Shown here one piece after another: positions 12,013 to 23,739 of a stretch of 64,000 nt of DNA; the first letter of the stretch is position 1, and each line of letters begins with the position of its first letter. A model generated the notes under the pieces. That model saw nothing but the letters and a program-made list of their open reading frames with translations. It did not search any database and was not told where the DNA came from. Location of the stretch: positions 83,050,380 through 83,114,379 of the forward strand of contig NW_022098069.1 of NCBI RefSeq assembly GCF_002288925.2. The letters run 5' to 3'. Made by a program: the position numbers and the translations under genes. The DNA comes from Delphinapterus leucas (taxonomy: Eukaryota > Chordata > Mammalia > Artiodactyla > Monodontidae).

Positions 12013-12023
12013 AAGGGTGCCAG

Positions 12024-12375
12024 GGGCTGCCCTGGTGGTGCAGTGGTTAAGAATCCACCTGCCAATGCAGGGGACACGGGTTCGAGCCCTGGTCTGGGAA
12101 GAACCCACATGCCGCGGAGCAACTAAGTCTGTGCACCACAACTACTGAACCTGCGCTCTAGAGCCCGCAAGCCACAACTACAGAGCCCACGTGCCACAAC
12201 TACTGAAGCCCGCGCACCTAGAGCCCGTGCTCTGCAACAAGAGAAGCCACTGCGCTGAGAAGCACGTGCACCGCAACGAAAAGTAGCTGCCGCTCGCCGC
12301 AACTAGAGAAAGCCTGCGCGCGGCAACGAAGACCCCGCACAGCCAAAAATAAATAAATAAATTTATAAATAAATA
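12024..12375 (+). repeat. CHR-type SINE, long form (second of a tandem pair)
   Basis: A second complete long SINE in the same orientation, followed by a third copy of the target motif, 'aaaaagggtgg'. Two SINEs apparently used the same target. Confidence 0.92.
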
Positions 12376-13756
12376 TACTTATTTAAAAAATAAAAAGGGT
12401 GGTAGCGACTGTAGTGAAAGCGATGGAAGGATGGGGTCAGAAAAGAGGAGGGCCGAGCAGGTACCGAGCAGATTGGGGGCAGTAACAAGCCCTAAGTCAC
12501 CCTTGGGAATGAGTGGCCAAGGGGCATGGAGTTGCTTATTGGATATGAAGAGGCCAAGGACCTGGGGGCCCAGGTGTGGAATGGTGGCCGTGTGAGCGTG
12601 GAACTCACCTAGGATGATGGCGGCAGGATATGGGGTGGGAGGAGAGCCAGGAGCCAGCTGGGAAAGCCTGCAATGAACGAGGGGAATCCAGTGGGTTGGG
12701 GGAGGGGGGTTGGAGGATGACAAAGGAAGAGGGCGTTCAGATGAGCAGCAAGCGCTCCAAGGCATGTCACATTAGACAAGAGGGAGGACAAGGTAGTGTA
12801 GCCACTGCCAGGGAAGGAGGCTGGCCCCAACTCCTGAGCCTACGTGAGGAACGCAGGGAAATGAGCAGCTTTCCCTCCACAGGCCTGAGTACAAAGTTGG
12901 CCTAATTCTCCGTGGACAGTCCAGCAAGCAGCAAGGTGGGGTGGAGGGCAGGACACCGGGCACATGCTAGCAATGGCTCACTAGCTCCTACAGGCCCAGG
13001 AGAGGGCTTGGGGGTGGAGAGCGTTATGGAAACTTGTCATAAGATTTAGCACCCTAGGCTCTTACTTGCTTCATCCACGGGAGAAACAGGAGCGACAGGC
13101 ACTGTAAGTTTAGTCCTGAACTTAGTCTCTGAAGGAGGATGGGCATGGCCTTGGCATGAACACCATGATTGAGCCAAAGAAGCAGCAGCTGAAGGTCGTC
13201 ACTCAACTGTGCTTCCTGAGTAGTTTCTTTGAAGGAGGTCAAAGAGGCCGCCACTACTGATCATTTGGGGTTGCAAATGGCAAGGATGTCTGCACCCCAA
13301 ACTGAAACAGTTATAAGAGACGGCTCCAGAAGAAACTGTCTTCCAGATGAGATGAGACCAAGACCCCAAGATCTTTTTCAAGCATCTCCTTTAAAGGTTC
13401 TTTCCCAGACAGTGAATGCCAGACAAGCAGCAAAGACCAGATGATAACTGTCACCTTCCTATCAAAGCCACTTGTTCACATGGACACCACTGAGCCGAAA
13501 GAACCAGGAAGGACAGGGCACAGAGACCACTGAACAGAAAACCAGAGTCTTCCTGAGATTTTTGTCTGTGATTACCGTGCATTGGAACTGACTGACAGTA
13601 AACAGACAGGAAGCATCGTAGGGTATTGAAGAAATTACATTGCCAAAGGAATTCCAGGCCAGGTGTGGCAAATCCTGCAGTTGTCCAGCGTCTGGAGGAA
13701 CTCCTGAGTCTGGTGCTTGCAGCAGCAGGAAGCAGGCTTCCAGAGCTGCATTACCG
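12376..13756. other. Unique intergenic DNA, no gene seen
   Basis: About 1.4 kb without a recognisable repeat or gene. Short frames on both strands lack coding character. Confidence 0.45.
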
Positions 13757-13922
13757 GGACTTCCTTGGTGGTGCATTGGTTAGGAATCCGCCTGCCAGTG
13801 CAGAGGACACGGGTTCAACCCCTGGTCCAGGAAGGTCCCACATGCCACGGAGCAACTAAGCCCGTGAGCCACAACTACTGAGCCCACGTGCTGCAACTAC
13901 TGAAGCCTGCGCACCTAGAGCT
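13757..13922 (+). repeat. CHR-type SINE, 3'-truncated
   Basis: Head and part of the long-form body, ending abruptly after 'gcgcacctagag'. Confidence 0.88.
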
Positions 13923-14076
13923 GTCAGCTAGAGGTGCTATGTGCCTCCCATTCTTCCCTTTTCTGAATGCAAGTTGTACACAGATGTCTTGTACCAACTC
14001 CTAGGCAGGTGGTTTCCCCTAAAGGGAGCGATCCAAGAGAGACAGAGAAAGCACAGGTGAAAGCTGCAGTCTTTTG

Positions 14077-14193
14077 TTTTTTTTTAATTGCACCAAGGAG
14101 CTTGTGGGATCTTAGTTCCCCGACCAGGGATTGAACCCGCGCCCTGGGCAGTGAGAGTGCAGAGTCTAACCACTGGACCGCCAGGGAATTCCT
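14077..14193 (-). repeat. Short tRNA-type SINE with target duplication
   Basis: Complement of the 110-base form. 'aaagctgcagtctttt' flanks it on both sides. Confidence 0.92.
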
Positions 14194-14311
14194 GAAAAGC
14201 TGCAGTCTTTTGACAACTGGATATTACAAGTGAAATGTACCATCACTTCTTCTGTACTCCTTCAGCAGGTCGGGCCCACTCTCCAAGGAAGGGGAATCAA
14301 GTTCCCCCTCC

Positions 14312-14426
14312 TGGGACTTCCCTGGCAGTCCATTGGTTAGGACGCTTCCACTGTAGGGGGTGTGGTTTCGACCCCTGGTCAGGGAACTAAGATCCCGCAT
14401 GCTGCATGGCGCAGCCAAAAAAAAGA
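14312..14426 (+). repeat. Short tRNA-type SINE
   Basis: 'gggacttccctggcagtcca' head, B box 'ggtttcgacccc' and terminal A run. Confidence 0.88.
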
Positions 14427-14528
14427 AATTTCCACCTCTGGACAAGGGAAGTAGCAAAGAATTTGCGGACATATTTTTAAAACCACCACTGATATTATCA
14501 TTACATTCCAATGAAATGTTTTTGAAAC

Positions 14529-14645
14529 ATCATAGATTTGAAAGAATCTAAAGATAAATTATCAGCATTACTAGTAGAGGTTAGCAAGTTTTCTAGAAAC
14601 AAAATCAATACCTAAAAGTCAGTAGTGTTTCTATTCACCAGAGGA
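14529..14645 (+). repeat. L1 ORF2-like fragment
   Basis: Resembles the L1 ORF2 segment around 'ttctagaaacaaaatcaata'. About 75 bases of it recur at 19471-19547 inside an LTR. Confidence 0.5.
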
Positions 14646-14665
14646 AATATATTTTCTTTTTTTTC

Positions 14666-14799
14666 TTTTTCTTTTCTTTTTTTTTTTTTTTTTTTTGGCT
14701 GCACCGCGCAGGGATCGTAGTTCCCCTACCAGGGATTTAACCCGGGCCCTCGGCAGTGAAGCCTTGGAGTTCTAACCACTGGACTGCCAGGGAATTCCC
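14666..14799 (-). repeat. Short tRNA-type SINE with perfect 14-base target duplication
   Basis: Long T run, then the complement of the 110-base form. 'gaaatatattttct' is identical on both sides. Confidence 0.93.
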
Positions 14800-14844
14800 C
14801 AAAGAAATATATTTTCTAAAAGCTATCACTTGTAATACCCAAAA

Positions 14845-15935
14845 AGATTTTTTTATTTTTTCACTGAGGTATAGTTGATGTATAATACTGTGTTCGTTTC
14901 AGGTGTATAGCAAAGTGATTCGGTTACATATATATTTTTCAGATTCTTTTTCATTATGGGTTATTAAAACATATTAAATAGAGTTCCCTGTGCTATACAG
15001 TAAATCCTTGTTGCTTATCTATTTTATATAATATATAGTGGTGTGTATCTGTTAATCCCATACTCCTAATTTATCCCCCAACCCCACTTTTCCCCTTTGG
15101 TAACCATAAGTTGGTTTTCTATGTCTGTGGGTCTGTTTCTGTTTTGTAAATAAATTCACTTATATTATTCTTTACATTCCACATATAAGTGATATCATTT
15201 GGTATTTGTCTTTCTCTGTCTGACTTACTTCTGAGTAAGTCTGGCTGATTAGTATTCCATTGTATATATGTACCACATCTTCTCTATCCATTCTTCTGTC
15301 GATGGACATTTAGGTTGCTTCCTCGTCTTGGCTTTTGTAAATAGTGCTGCTATGAACATTGGGGTGCATGTACCTTTTTTGTATTAGAGTTTTTCTCCTT
15401 ATATATGCCCAGGAATGGGATTGCTGGGTCATATGGTAACTCTATTTTTAGTTTTTTAAGGAACCTCCATACTGTTCTCCATAGTGGCTATACCAATTTA
15501 CATTCCCACTAACAGTGTAGGAGGAGTCCTTTTTCTCCACACCCTCTCCAGCATTTATTATTTGTAGACTTCTTGATGATGGCCATTCTGACTGGTGTGA
15601 GGTGATAACCTCATTGTAGTTTTGATTTGCATTTCTCTAATAATTAGCGATGTTGAACATCTTTTCATGTGCGTGTTGGCCATCTGTACGCCTTCTTCAG
15701 AGAAATGTCTATCTATGTCTTCTACCCATTTTTTGATTGGGTTGTTTGGTTTTTTGATGTTGAGCTGTATGAGCTGTTTGTATATTTTGGAAATTAATAC
15801 CTTGACGGTTGCTTCATTTGCAAATATTCTCTCCCATTCTGTAGGTTGTCTTTTAGTTTTGCTTATGGTTTCCTTTGCTGTGCAAAAGCTTCTAAGTTTG
15901 ATAAGGTCCCATTTGTTTATTCAAAAAAAATTTTA
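14845..15935 (-). mobile_element. 5'-truncated L1 LINE, antisense
   Basis: Reverse of an L1 3' UTR and ORF2 C-terminal part ('cactgaggtatagttgatg' near the left end; 'gattgctgggtcatatgg' inside). The frames are broken. Confidence 0.9.
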
Positions 15936-15949
15936 ATGGTGGATTATTT

Positions 15950-16385
15950 TCCTATGGATTTCATAATTGCCACAAACTGGGTGGCTTAGAATAATAGAAA
16001 TTGATTCTCTCACAGTCCTGCAAGGTAGAAGTCAGAAATAAAGGTGTTGGCAGGACCGTGTTCCCTCTGAAGCCTCTAGGAGAGAATCTTTTCTTGCCTC
16101 TTCCAGCTTCTGGTGATTGTTGGCAGTCCTTGGCCTTCCTTGCCTTGTGGCTACATCAGACCAATCTTTGTCTCTGTTGTCACACGACCATCTTCCCTGT
16201 GTTTCTGCATCTTTGCTCGGCCTTCACGTACGGACACCCATCATGGATTTAGAGCCCACCCTAATCCAGTATGATCTCATCTTAACTAATTACATCTGCA
16301 AAGACCTATTTTCAAGAAGGTCACATTCTGAGGGTCAGAGTGGACATGTATTTGGGGAAAGATCACTATTCAATCCAATACAAAT
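15950..16385 (-). repeat. MaLR-type LTR, antisense
   Basis: 'cacaaactgggtggctta' near the left end and 'acctcatcttaactaattac'-like wording (here 'ctcatcttaactaattaca') are typical of reversed mammalian MaLR (ERVL) LTRs. Subfamily not assigned. Confidence 0.65.
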
Positions 16386-16479
16386 GGTAACTATGAAATT
16401 TTAACAAAATGGATGTAAAAGCTTTATGCATAAAATTATATTAAAACACAATGAGGAACAACTAAGTAGACTGAATTAG

Positions 16480-17318
16480 TATTGTACTTCCTCTCGAAAT
16501 TGGTCCAATGAATCAATTCAATCCCCAGAAAATCTCATCGGGTGAGTCTGTTTGATCATTTGGGTCAAAATTTAAAAATTGATTCAAATTTTAGATGAAC
16601 AAGCAAAAAAGTCAGGACATTTCTGAAGAAGATCCAGGAAGGGAATCTGCCATACTTAACCAGTTATCAATACTTACTATAAAGCTAATTTAGTAATTGT
16701 CGGTGTGATCATAGCACAGAGATAAAGACCAATGGAACAAATACAGACACAAGCAAAAATAGAGACTTGACACATGACAGATGTTACAATGCAGACCAGA
16801 GGGAATGGATAAAATATTCAGTAAACAGGGCTAGGCTAACTAGCTATACATGTGGAGAAAATTGGAATTAGATTCCTGCCTCAAACCTCATTTCCAGATG
16901 GATTATCCATAAATAAGAAAAACCAAACACTAAATATTTTAGAAGAAAATATAAAGGAACATTTTTATGACTTCAGGGTAGAGAAGGATTTCTTAAAATA
17001 AGACCCAAAGAAAGCATAAAAGGAAAGCTTTATATTTTGTCTTCATCAAAATTAAAATATTAACTTCTACAAGAATGTTTAGAGCAGCATTATTCATAAT
17101 AGCCAAAAGATGGAAACAACCCAAATGGCCATCAATGGGTGAATGGATAAACAAATCGTGGTATATCCATGAAATATTATTCAGCCATAAGAAGGAATGA
17201 AGTACTGATACATGTGATAACTTGGATGAAACTCGAAAATATTATCTTAACTGAAAGAAGACAGACACAAAAGGCCACATATTGTATGATTCCTTTTATA
17301 TGAAATGACCAAAGTAGA
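16480..17318 (+). mobile_element. Old L1 LINE, left part (continues at 20556)
   Basis: Diverged L1 ORF2 C-terminal sequence in sense orientation with 'agccaaaagatggaaacaac' and 'tattcagccataagaagg'. It stops in the 3' region and resumes at 20556, interrupted by an LTR insertion. Confidence 0.8.
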
Positions 17319-18791
17319 CTGAATTGTGTCCCCTAAAATTCATATGTTTATACATAAATCTGTTGCACTTCTTTACACTAACAATGAAATATCAGAAAGA
17401 GAAAGTAAAAAAAAAAAATCCCTTTTAAAATTGCATCAAAAAAGTAAAATACTTAGGAATAAACCTAACCAAAGAGGGGAAAGATGCTGAGAACTTGATA
17501 AAGGATTGATCAACATTGATAAAGGAAATTGATGATTGAAAGAAATGGAAAGATATCCCATGCTCTTGGATTGCAAGATTTAATATTATTAAAATAGCCA
17601 TACTACCCAAAACAATTTACAGATTTAATGTGATCCCTATCAAATTACCCATGATATATTTCACAGAACTAGAACAAATAATCCTAAAATTTATATGGAA
17701 CCACAGAAGACCCAGCAATAGTGAGGAAAAAGAACAAAGCTGGAGGTATAACCCTCCCAGACTTCAGACAATACTACAAAGCTACAGTGATCAAAACAGC
17801 ATGGCATTGGCACGAGAACAGACATGTGGATCAATGGAACAGAATAGAGAGACCAGAAATAAACCCACACACCTACAGTCAATTAATCTTAGACAAAGGT
17901 GGCAAGAATATACAATGGAGAAAAGACAGTCTCTTCAGCAAGTGGTGTTGAGAAAGCTGAACAGCTATATGTAAATCAATGAAGTTAGAACACTCCCTCA
18001 CACCATACACAAAAATAAACTCAAAATGGCTTAAAGGCTTAAATATGAGACATGACACCATAAAAATCCTAGAAGACAACATAGGGAAAACATTCTCTGA
18101 CATAAATCATAGCAATGTTTTCTTAGGTCAGTCTCCCAAGGCAATAGAAATAAAAGTAAAAATAAACAAATGGGACCTTATGAAGCTTAAAAGCTTATGC
18201 ACAGCAAAGGAAACCATACACAAAACAAAAACAACCTACAGACTGGGAGAAAATATTTGCAAACACTGTAACTGACAAGGGGCTAATTTCCAAAATATAC
18301 AAACAGCTTATACAACTCAATATCAAAAAAAAAAAACCCAAATGAAAAATGGACAGAAGACCTAAATAGACATTTCTCCAAAGAAGACATACAGATGGCC
18401 AACGGGCACATGAAAAAATGCTTAACATCGCTAATTATTAGAGAAAAGCAATTCAAAACTACAATGAGGTTATCACCTCACACTGGTTAGAATGGCATCA
18501 TAAAAAGTCTACAAATAAAAAATGCTGAAGAGGCTGTGGAGAAAAAGGGACCTTCCTACACTGTTAGTGGGAATGTAAATTGGTTCAGCCACTATGGAAA
18601 ATGGTATGGAGGTTTCTTAAAAAAACAAAAAATAGAGCTACCATATGGTCCAGCAATCCCACTCCTAGGCCCAGAGAAAACTCTGATTCAAAAAATGCAT
18701 TCACCCCAATGTTCATAGCAGCACTATTTACAATAGTCAAGACATGGAAACAACCTAAGTATCCATCAACAGAGGAATGGATAAAGAAGAT

Positions 18792-18796
<5 letters not shown>

Positions 18797-18832
<36 letters not shown>
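18797..18832. repeat. (AT)n microsatellite inside L1
   Basis: About eighteen AT units expanded from a 'tgatatat' site in the L1 body. Confidence 0.97.
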
Positions 18833-18836
<4 letters not shown>

Positions 18837-19017
18837 AATGGAATATTACTCAGCCATAAAAAGAATGAAATAATGCCATTTGCAGCAACATGGATGGACC
18901 TAGAGATTATCATACTGAGTGAAGTAAGTCAGAGAAAGACAAATATCATGTGATATCACTTATATGTGGAATCTAAAAAAATGATACAAATGAACTTATT
19001 TACAAAACAGAAACAGG

Positions 19018-19134
19018 GACTTCCCTGGTGGTCCAGTGGTTAAGACTCCGTGCTTCCACCTCAAGGGGCACAGGTTCGATCCCTGGAGGGGGAACTAAGA
19101 TCCCACATGCCACGTGGCATGGCCAAAAAAAAGA
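19018..19134 (+). repeat. Short tRNA-type SINE inside L1
   Basis: 'gggacttccctggtggtcca' head and A-rich end; 'acagaaaca' flanks both sides. Confidence 0.92.
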
Positions 19135-19404
19135 ACAGAAACAAACTCACAGACATAGAAAACCAATTTATGGTTACCTGAGGGGAAAAGGGGGGAGGGA
19201 TAAATTAGGAGTTTGGGATTAACAAGTACAAACTGTTTTATATAAAATAGAAAAACAACAAGGTCCTACTGTATAGCACAGGGAAATATATTCTAGTATC
19301 TTGTAATAAACTATAATGGAAAAGAATCTGAAAAATAAATAAATAAATAAAATTCATATGTTGAAACTGTAATCCCAAATGTGACTAAGACGTTGTCTAA
19401 CATT

Positions 19405-20240
19405 TGGGCTGTTATAAAAAATACCACAGACTGGGTAGCTTATAAACAGCAGAAGTTTAGTTCTCACAGTTCATAGATTTGAAAGAATCTAAAGCTAAAT
19501 CTTCAGCATCAGTAGCAGAGTTTATCTAGGGTTCTAGAAATAAAATTGGATCAAAGTCCAAGATCAAGGTGTCAGCATGGTCAAGTTCTGCTGAGAGCTC
19601 TCTTCCTAGTTTATAGCCAATGCCTTCTCACTGAGTCCTCACATGGTGGAAAGGGCTAGAGAGTTCTGAGGGGTCTCATTGATAATAGCATTAATCCCAT
19701 TTATGGGGACTCCACCCTGCCAACTTTAACAATATAATAGCCAGTTATTTTACGAGCAAAACTGAGTTTATTGAGGAATAGCCAAAGGAATTGCATTTGG
19801 TGTACCACAGGCAAATCCAGAGAACAAGGAAGAGGAACTTGCTTTTATAGGGAAAGAGGGATATTTGGGAAGGGATATAATAACTAAAGAGTCCAGCGGA
19901 GGAGTTGGGAGTCCAATCCAAAGTATGGAGGCTTCTCATTGGTTGGGCTGCTATAGTCTCTGGTTGGCTGGGCTGTCATCTGGTGGAGAGAAGTTTTCTT
20001 CCTGCTGGATAGTAAAGTAGGCAACACCTTCCTGTCTGAGATGTAGGCATAGGTCTCTTCCTGTTTGGAGTTGTTGACAATGCATGGCCTGTCCTGACTC
20101 CAATTTCAGCTGAGGGTTCTTTAATTAATTCCACAACCCTCATTACCTCCCAAAGGCCCACCTCCTAACACCATCACGTTGGAAGTTAAGATTTCAACAT
20201 ATGAATTTTGAGGAAGACACAAACATTCAGACCATAGTAG
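19405..20240 (-). repeat. Reversed MaLR-type LTR nested in the sense LTR
   Basis: Starts with 'gggctgttataaaaaatacc', carries 'gtccaagatcaaggtgtcag' and 'cccaaaggcccacctcctaa', and ends with 'caacatatgaattttgagg', the reverse of an LTR start. It holds an 80-base L1-like patch (19471-19550) and a 400-base insertion (about 19727-20140). Confidence 0.6.
19727..20140. repeat. Probable LTR-like insertion inside the reversed MaLR LTR
   Basis: It interrupts the expected LTR sequence between 'ccaccctgcc' and 'ctcattacctcccaaagg'. It contains 'gagtttattgagg', which would be a poly(A)-type signal on the - strand. Family not recognised. Confidence 0.35.
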
Positions 20241-20555
20241 CCTTTAAAGAGGTAACTGAGGTCAAATGAGGCTGTAAGGGTGGGATCCTAATCAAACATG
20301 ACTGGTGTCCTCAAGAAGAAGAAGAGATACCAGGGATGCTCATGCACAGAGAAAGGCCATGTGAGGACACAGGGAGAAGATGGCCATCTACAAGCCAAGG
20401 AGAGAGGACCCAGAGAAACCAACCTGTCCTCACCTTGATCTTGGACTGCCAGCTGCCAGGACTGTGAGAACATAAATTTCTTCCATTTAAACCGTCCATT
20501 CTGTACTATTCCATTGTGGCAGCCCCAGCAGACTAATACATACAACATATCCAGA

Positions 20556-20797
20556 ATAGGTAAATCCATAGTGACAGAAAATAAATTAGTGACTTCCAGG
20601 GGATGAGGGGAAGGGGAGTGTGGAGTGATTACTTAATGGGTAATGGGTGTTTTCCTGGGGTGATGAAAAAGCTTTAAAACTAGAGAGCTGTTGGTCACAC
20701 AACATTATGGATACACTAAACGTCACTGAATTCTACACTTTATAGTGATTAATTGCATGCTACATGAATTTCACCTCAATTTTTTTTAAAGCTAAAG
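20556..20797 (+). mobile_element. Old L1 LINE, right part (3' UTR)
   Basis: Continues the old L1 from 17318 with 'tccagaataggtaaatccat' and the standard 3' UTR wording 'gaattctacactttatagtg'. Confidence 0.75.
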
Positions 20798-20799
20798 CA

Positions 20800-21092
20800 T
20801 TAAAAGTCACAGACTTTACTGGTGGCGCAGTGGTTAAGGATCCGCCTGCCAATGCAGGGGACACGGGTTCGAGCCCTGGTCCGGGAAGATCCCACACGCC
20901 GCGGAGAAACTAAGCCCGCGAGCCACAACTACTGAGCCCGCGCGCCTAGAGCCCATGCTCTGCAACAAGAGAAGCCACTGCAATGAGAGGCCCGCACACC
21001 GCAACGAAGAGTAGCCCCCGCTCGCGGCAACTAGAGAAAGCCCGCACGCAGCAACGAAGACCCAACGTAGCCAAAAATTAATTAAAAAAAAT
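20800..21092 (+). repeat. CHR-type SINE, long form
   Basis: Long SINE with a diverged first 15 bases ('actttactggtggcgcagtg'). 'tcacagac' flanks both sides. Confidence 0.9.
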
Positions 21093-21335
21093 TCACAGAC
21101 ACAGAAAGCAGAATGGTGGCTGCCAGTGATTGGGGGAGGGGAAGGGGGAGTTATTGGTTGATAAGTACAGAGTTTCAATTTGGAAAGATGAAAAGTTCTG
21201 GAGATTGATGGTAGTAATGGTTGCACAACAGTGTTAATATACTTAATGCCACTGAACTGCACACTTTTAAATGGTTAAAATGGTAGATTTTATGGTATCC
21301 ATACTTTACCATAATTGTTTTTTAATGTTAAACTA
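21093..21335 (+). repeat. L1 LINE 3' UTR fragment
   Basis: Sense L1 3' end with 'gaatggtggctgccagtgat' and 'ccactgaactgcacactttt'. Confidence 0.8.
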
Positions 21336-21518
21336 CAATCTTGTGTTTGTCAAAGAAACCTTCATCAAAGTGAAAAGTTGAACCACATACTCTCTACTAT
21401 CTTTTCAACTTTTCTGTGAAACAAAGTGTTCTAAAAAATAAAGTCTATTTTGAAAAAATAGTCAAGTCTCAATTGGGAGAAGATACTTGCAACACACATC
21501 TTAGCAAAAAAAGAGAGA

Positions 21519-21700
21519 GGGACTTCCCTGGTGATGCAGTGGATAAAATCCCACACTCCCAATGCAGGGGTCCAGGTTTAATACCTGGTCAGGGAACTAG
21601 GTCCCACATGCAAGCCTCAACTGAGAGTTCACACGCCACAACTAAGGAGACTGCCTGCCACAACGAGGACCTGGCACAACTAACTAAATAAATAAATAAA
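21519..21700 (+). repeat. tRNA-type SINE
   Basis: 'gggacttccctggtgatgca' head and a body ending in 'aaataaataaataaa'. It sits in an 'aagagaga' purine run that is duplicated. Confidence 0.88.
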
Positions 21701-21772
21701 AAGAGAGAGACACACACAGAGAAAGAGAGACACAGAGAGAGTCCAAAATGAATGAAAAGAGAGGTCAGAGGG

Positions 21773-21905
21773 GAATTCCCTGGTGGTCCAGTGGTTAGGA
21801 CTCAGCACTTCCATTGCTGTGGGCCTGAGTTCAATCTCTGGTTGGGGAACTATGATCCCACAAGCCGCTCAGTGCAGCCAAAAAAACAAGAAGAAGAAAG
21901 AAAAA
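21773..21905 (+). repeat. Short tRNA-type SINE with target duplication
   Basis: 'gggaattccctggtggtcca' head. 'gagaggtcagagg' flanks both sides. Confidence 0.92.
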
Positions 21906-22059
21906 AGAGAGAGAGGTCAGAGGAGAATAAGGTATGGGGGTGGGTCTTTATTCACTTTCCCCCACCCTTAGGCTCATGATCAACTTTCTTCTAACTTTCT
22001 ATAAATGTTCTGCAGACTAAACTTCAAGCCCCACTTCCAACCAGACCCCTCCTGCACTA

Positions 22060-22385
22060 GTTTTCTATTGCTACTGTAACAAACTACCACAATTTTAGCA
22101 GTTCAAAACAACAAAGTTTATTATCACAGTTCTGAAAGCCAGGAGTCCCAGTCAGCTTAGCAGGTTTCTCTGCTTTGGGTCTGAAGTGTTATCTGACTGG
22201 CATCTTATCAGGAGGCTCTGGGAAGATTCTGCTTCCAGGCTCATTCAGGGTGTTGGCAGAATCTAGTTCCTAGGGGATGTAGGACTGAGGTCCCCATGTC
22301 TTTGCTGGCTGTCGGCTGGGGGTCACCCTCAGTTCCTAGAGGCCTCTCTCTTGTCCTTTTTAAACTCTCAGATTTTCAGTAATGG
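22060..22385 (-). repeat. MaLR/MLT-like LTR, antisense
   Basis: 'ctattgctactgtaacaaac' and 'gttcaaaacaacaaagttta' are typical of reversed mammalian MaLR LTRs. Confidence 0.55.
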
Positions 22386-22392
22386 GCATTTT

Positions 22393-22729
22393 GGGACTTC
22401 CCTGCTGGCCAAGTGGTTAAGAATCTGCCTGCAAATGCAGGGGACATGGGTTCGATCCCTAGTCCTGGAAGATCCCACATGCCACAGAGCAATTAAGCCT
22501 GTGCACCGCAACTACTGAGCCTGTGCTCTAGAGCCCGAGAGCCACAACTACTGGGCCCACGTGCCACAACTACTGAAGCCTGCGCACCTAGAGCCCGTGC
22601 TCCACAACAAGAGAAGCCACCGCAATGAGAAGCCCACGCACCGCAACGAAGAGTAGCCCCCGCTTACCACAACTAGAGAAAGCCCATGCACAGTAGCAAA
22701 GACCCAACACAGCCAAAAAAAAAAAAAAG
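22393..22729 (+). repeat. CHR-type SINE, long form
   Basis: Complete long SINE ending in an A run. Confidence 0.92.
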
Positions 22730-22730
22730 A

Positions 22731-23219
22731 CACATGCACCCCAATGTTCACTGCAGCACTATTTACAATAGCCAGGTCATGGAGGCAACCTAAATGCCCT
22801 TTGGCAGACGAATGGATAAAGAAGATGTGGTATGTATATACAATGGAATATTACTCAGCTATAAAAAGGAATTAAATTGGGTCATTTTTAGACACGTGGA
22901 TGGATCTATAGACTGTCATGCCGAGTAAAGTAAGTCAGAAAGAGAAAAACAAATATCGTATATTAACGCATATATGTGGAACCTAGAAAAATGGTACAGA
23001 TGAACCAGTTTCCAGGGCAGAAATAGAGACACAGATGTAGAGAACAAACGTATGGACACCAAAGGGGGAAGTGGCAGGGGGTGGTGGTGGTGGTGGGATG
23101 AATTGGGAGATTGGGATTGACATGTATACACTAATATGTATAAAATGGATAACTAATAAGAACCTGATGTATAAAAAAATTAATTAAATAAAACTAAAAA
23201 ATTCAAAAAAAAAAAAAAG
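22731..23219 (+). mobile_element. L1 LINE 3' end
   Basis: Sense end of L1 ORF2 ('ggaatattactcagctataa') and 3' UTR with a terminal A run. Heavily 5'-truncated. Confidence 0.9.
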
Positions 23220-23700
23220 AGTTGTGAGTTCAGTTTTATTTGGGGACCTTACTGAGGACTATAGCCTGGGAAACAGTCTCTCAGATGGCTCTTAAGGATC
23301 TGCTCCAAAGAGGCAACAGAGGAGCCAGGCTATATACGAATTTTTTTGCTGGAAAAAAAACATGTTTCAAATATCAAAAGATTACCACTAATCACAAAGA
23401 AAGAGACATCTCAAGTTAATGACTTCGGTGCTTTTCTGTGCATGGGAAGATGCAAGAACCTGAGGTGAATGAAATTTTTCCTTAGATACGTATCTGAACT
23501 ATCTCGGGGCTGGTATGTCCAAAGCACAAAATCCTTTCTATTGTTCCATCCCGAATTCCTCTCAGGGCACACCACAGTGAGGTGAGGGGGCAACCACAGT
23601 GGCTAATGGCTTGATCCTTGTATTAACAGAACTGGAATGGCAGACAACATTGTTTTTGTTTACATGATCCACTGGAAAACTGAGGCCCAAGTCCACAGCA
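23220..23700 (-). repeat. Possible LTR, antisense
   Basis: On the - strand the sequence ends with 'aaggtccccaaataaaactg', which looks like an LTR poly(A) signal region. No family recognised and no ends defined. Confidence 0.3.
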
Positions 23701-23739
23701 CTTGTGCAAGCAGGCCCCCCCCCACACACACACACAGTC

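Larger units (their letters stand above)
17349..19348 (+). mobile_element. 5'-truncated 2-kb L1 LINE with target duplication
   Basis: Sense L1 covering the end of ORF2 and the 3' UTR, ending in 'aaataaataaataa'. The duplication 'aaaattcatatgtt' is identical at 17335-17348 and 19349-19362. Several stops and frameshifts break ORF2, and a SINE sits at 19018. An (AT)n run lies at 18797-18832. Confidence 0.94.
17319..20555 (+). repeat. MaLR-type LTR in sense orientation, split by later insertions
   Basis: Begins with 'gaattgtgtcccctaaaatt'-type sequence at 17320-17348, resumes at 19349-19400, and ends at about 20241-20555 with 'gactggtgtcctc' and 'aactgtgagaacataaat'-like U5 sequence. It lies inside the old L1 and holds a 2-kb L1 and a reversed LTR. 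Confidence 0.65.
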
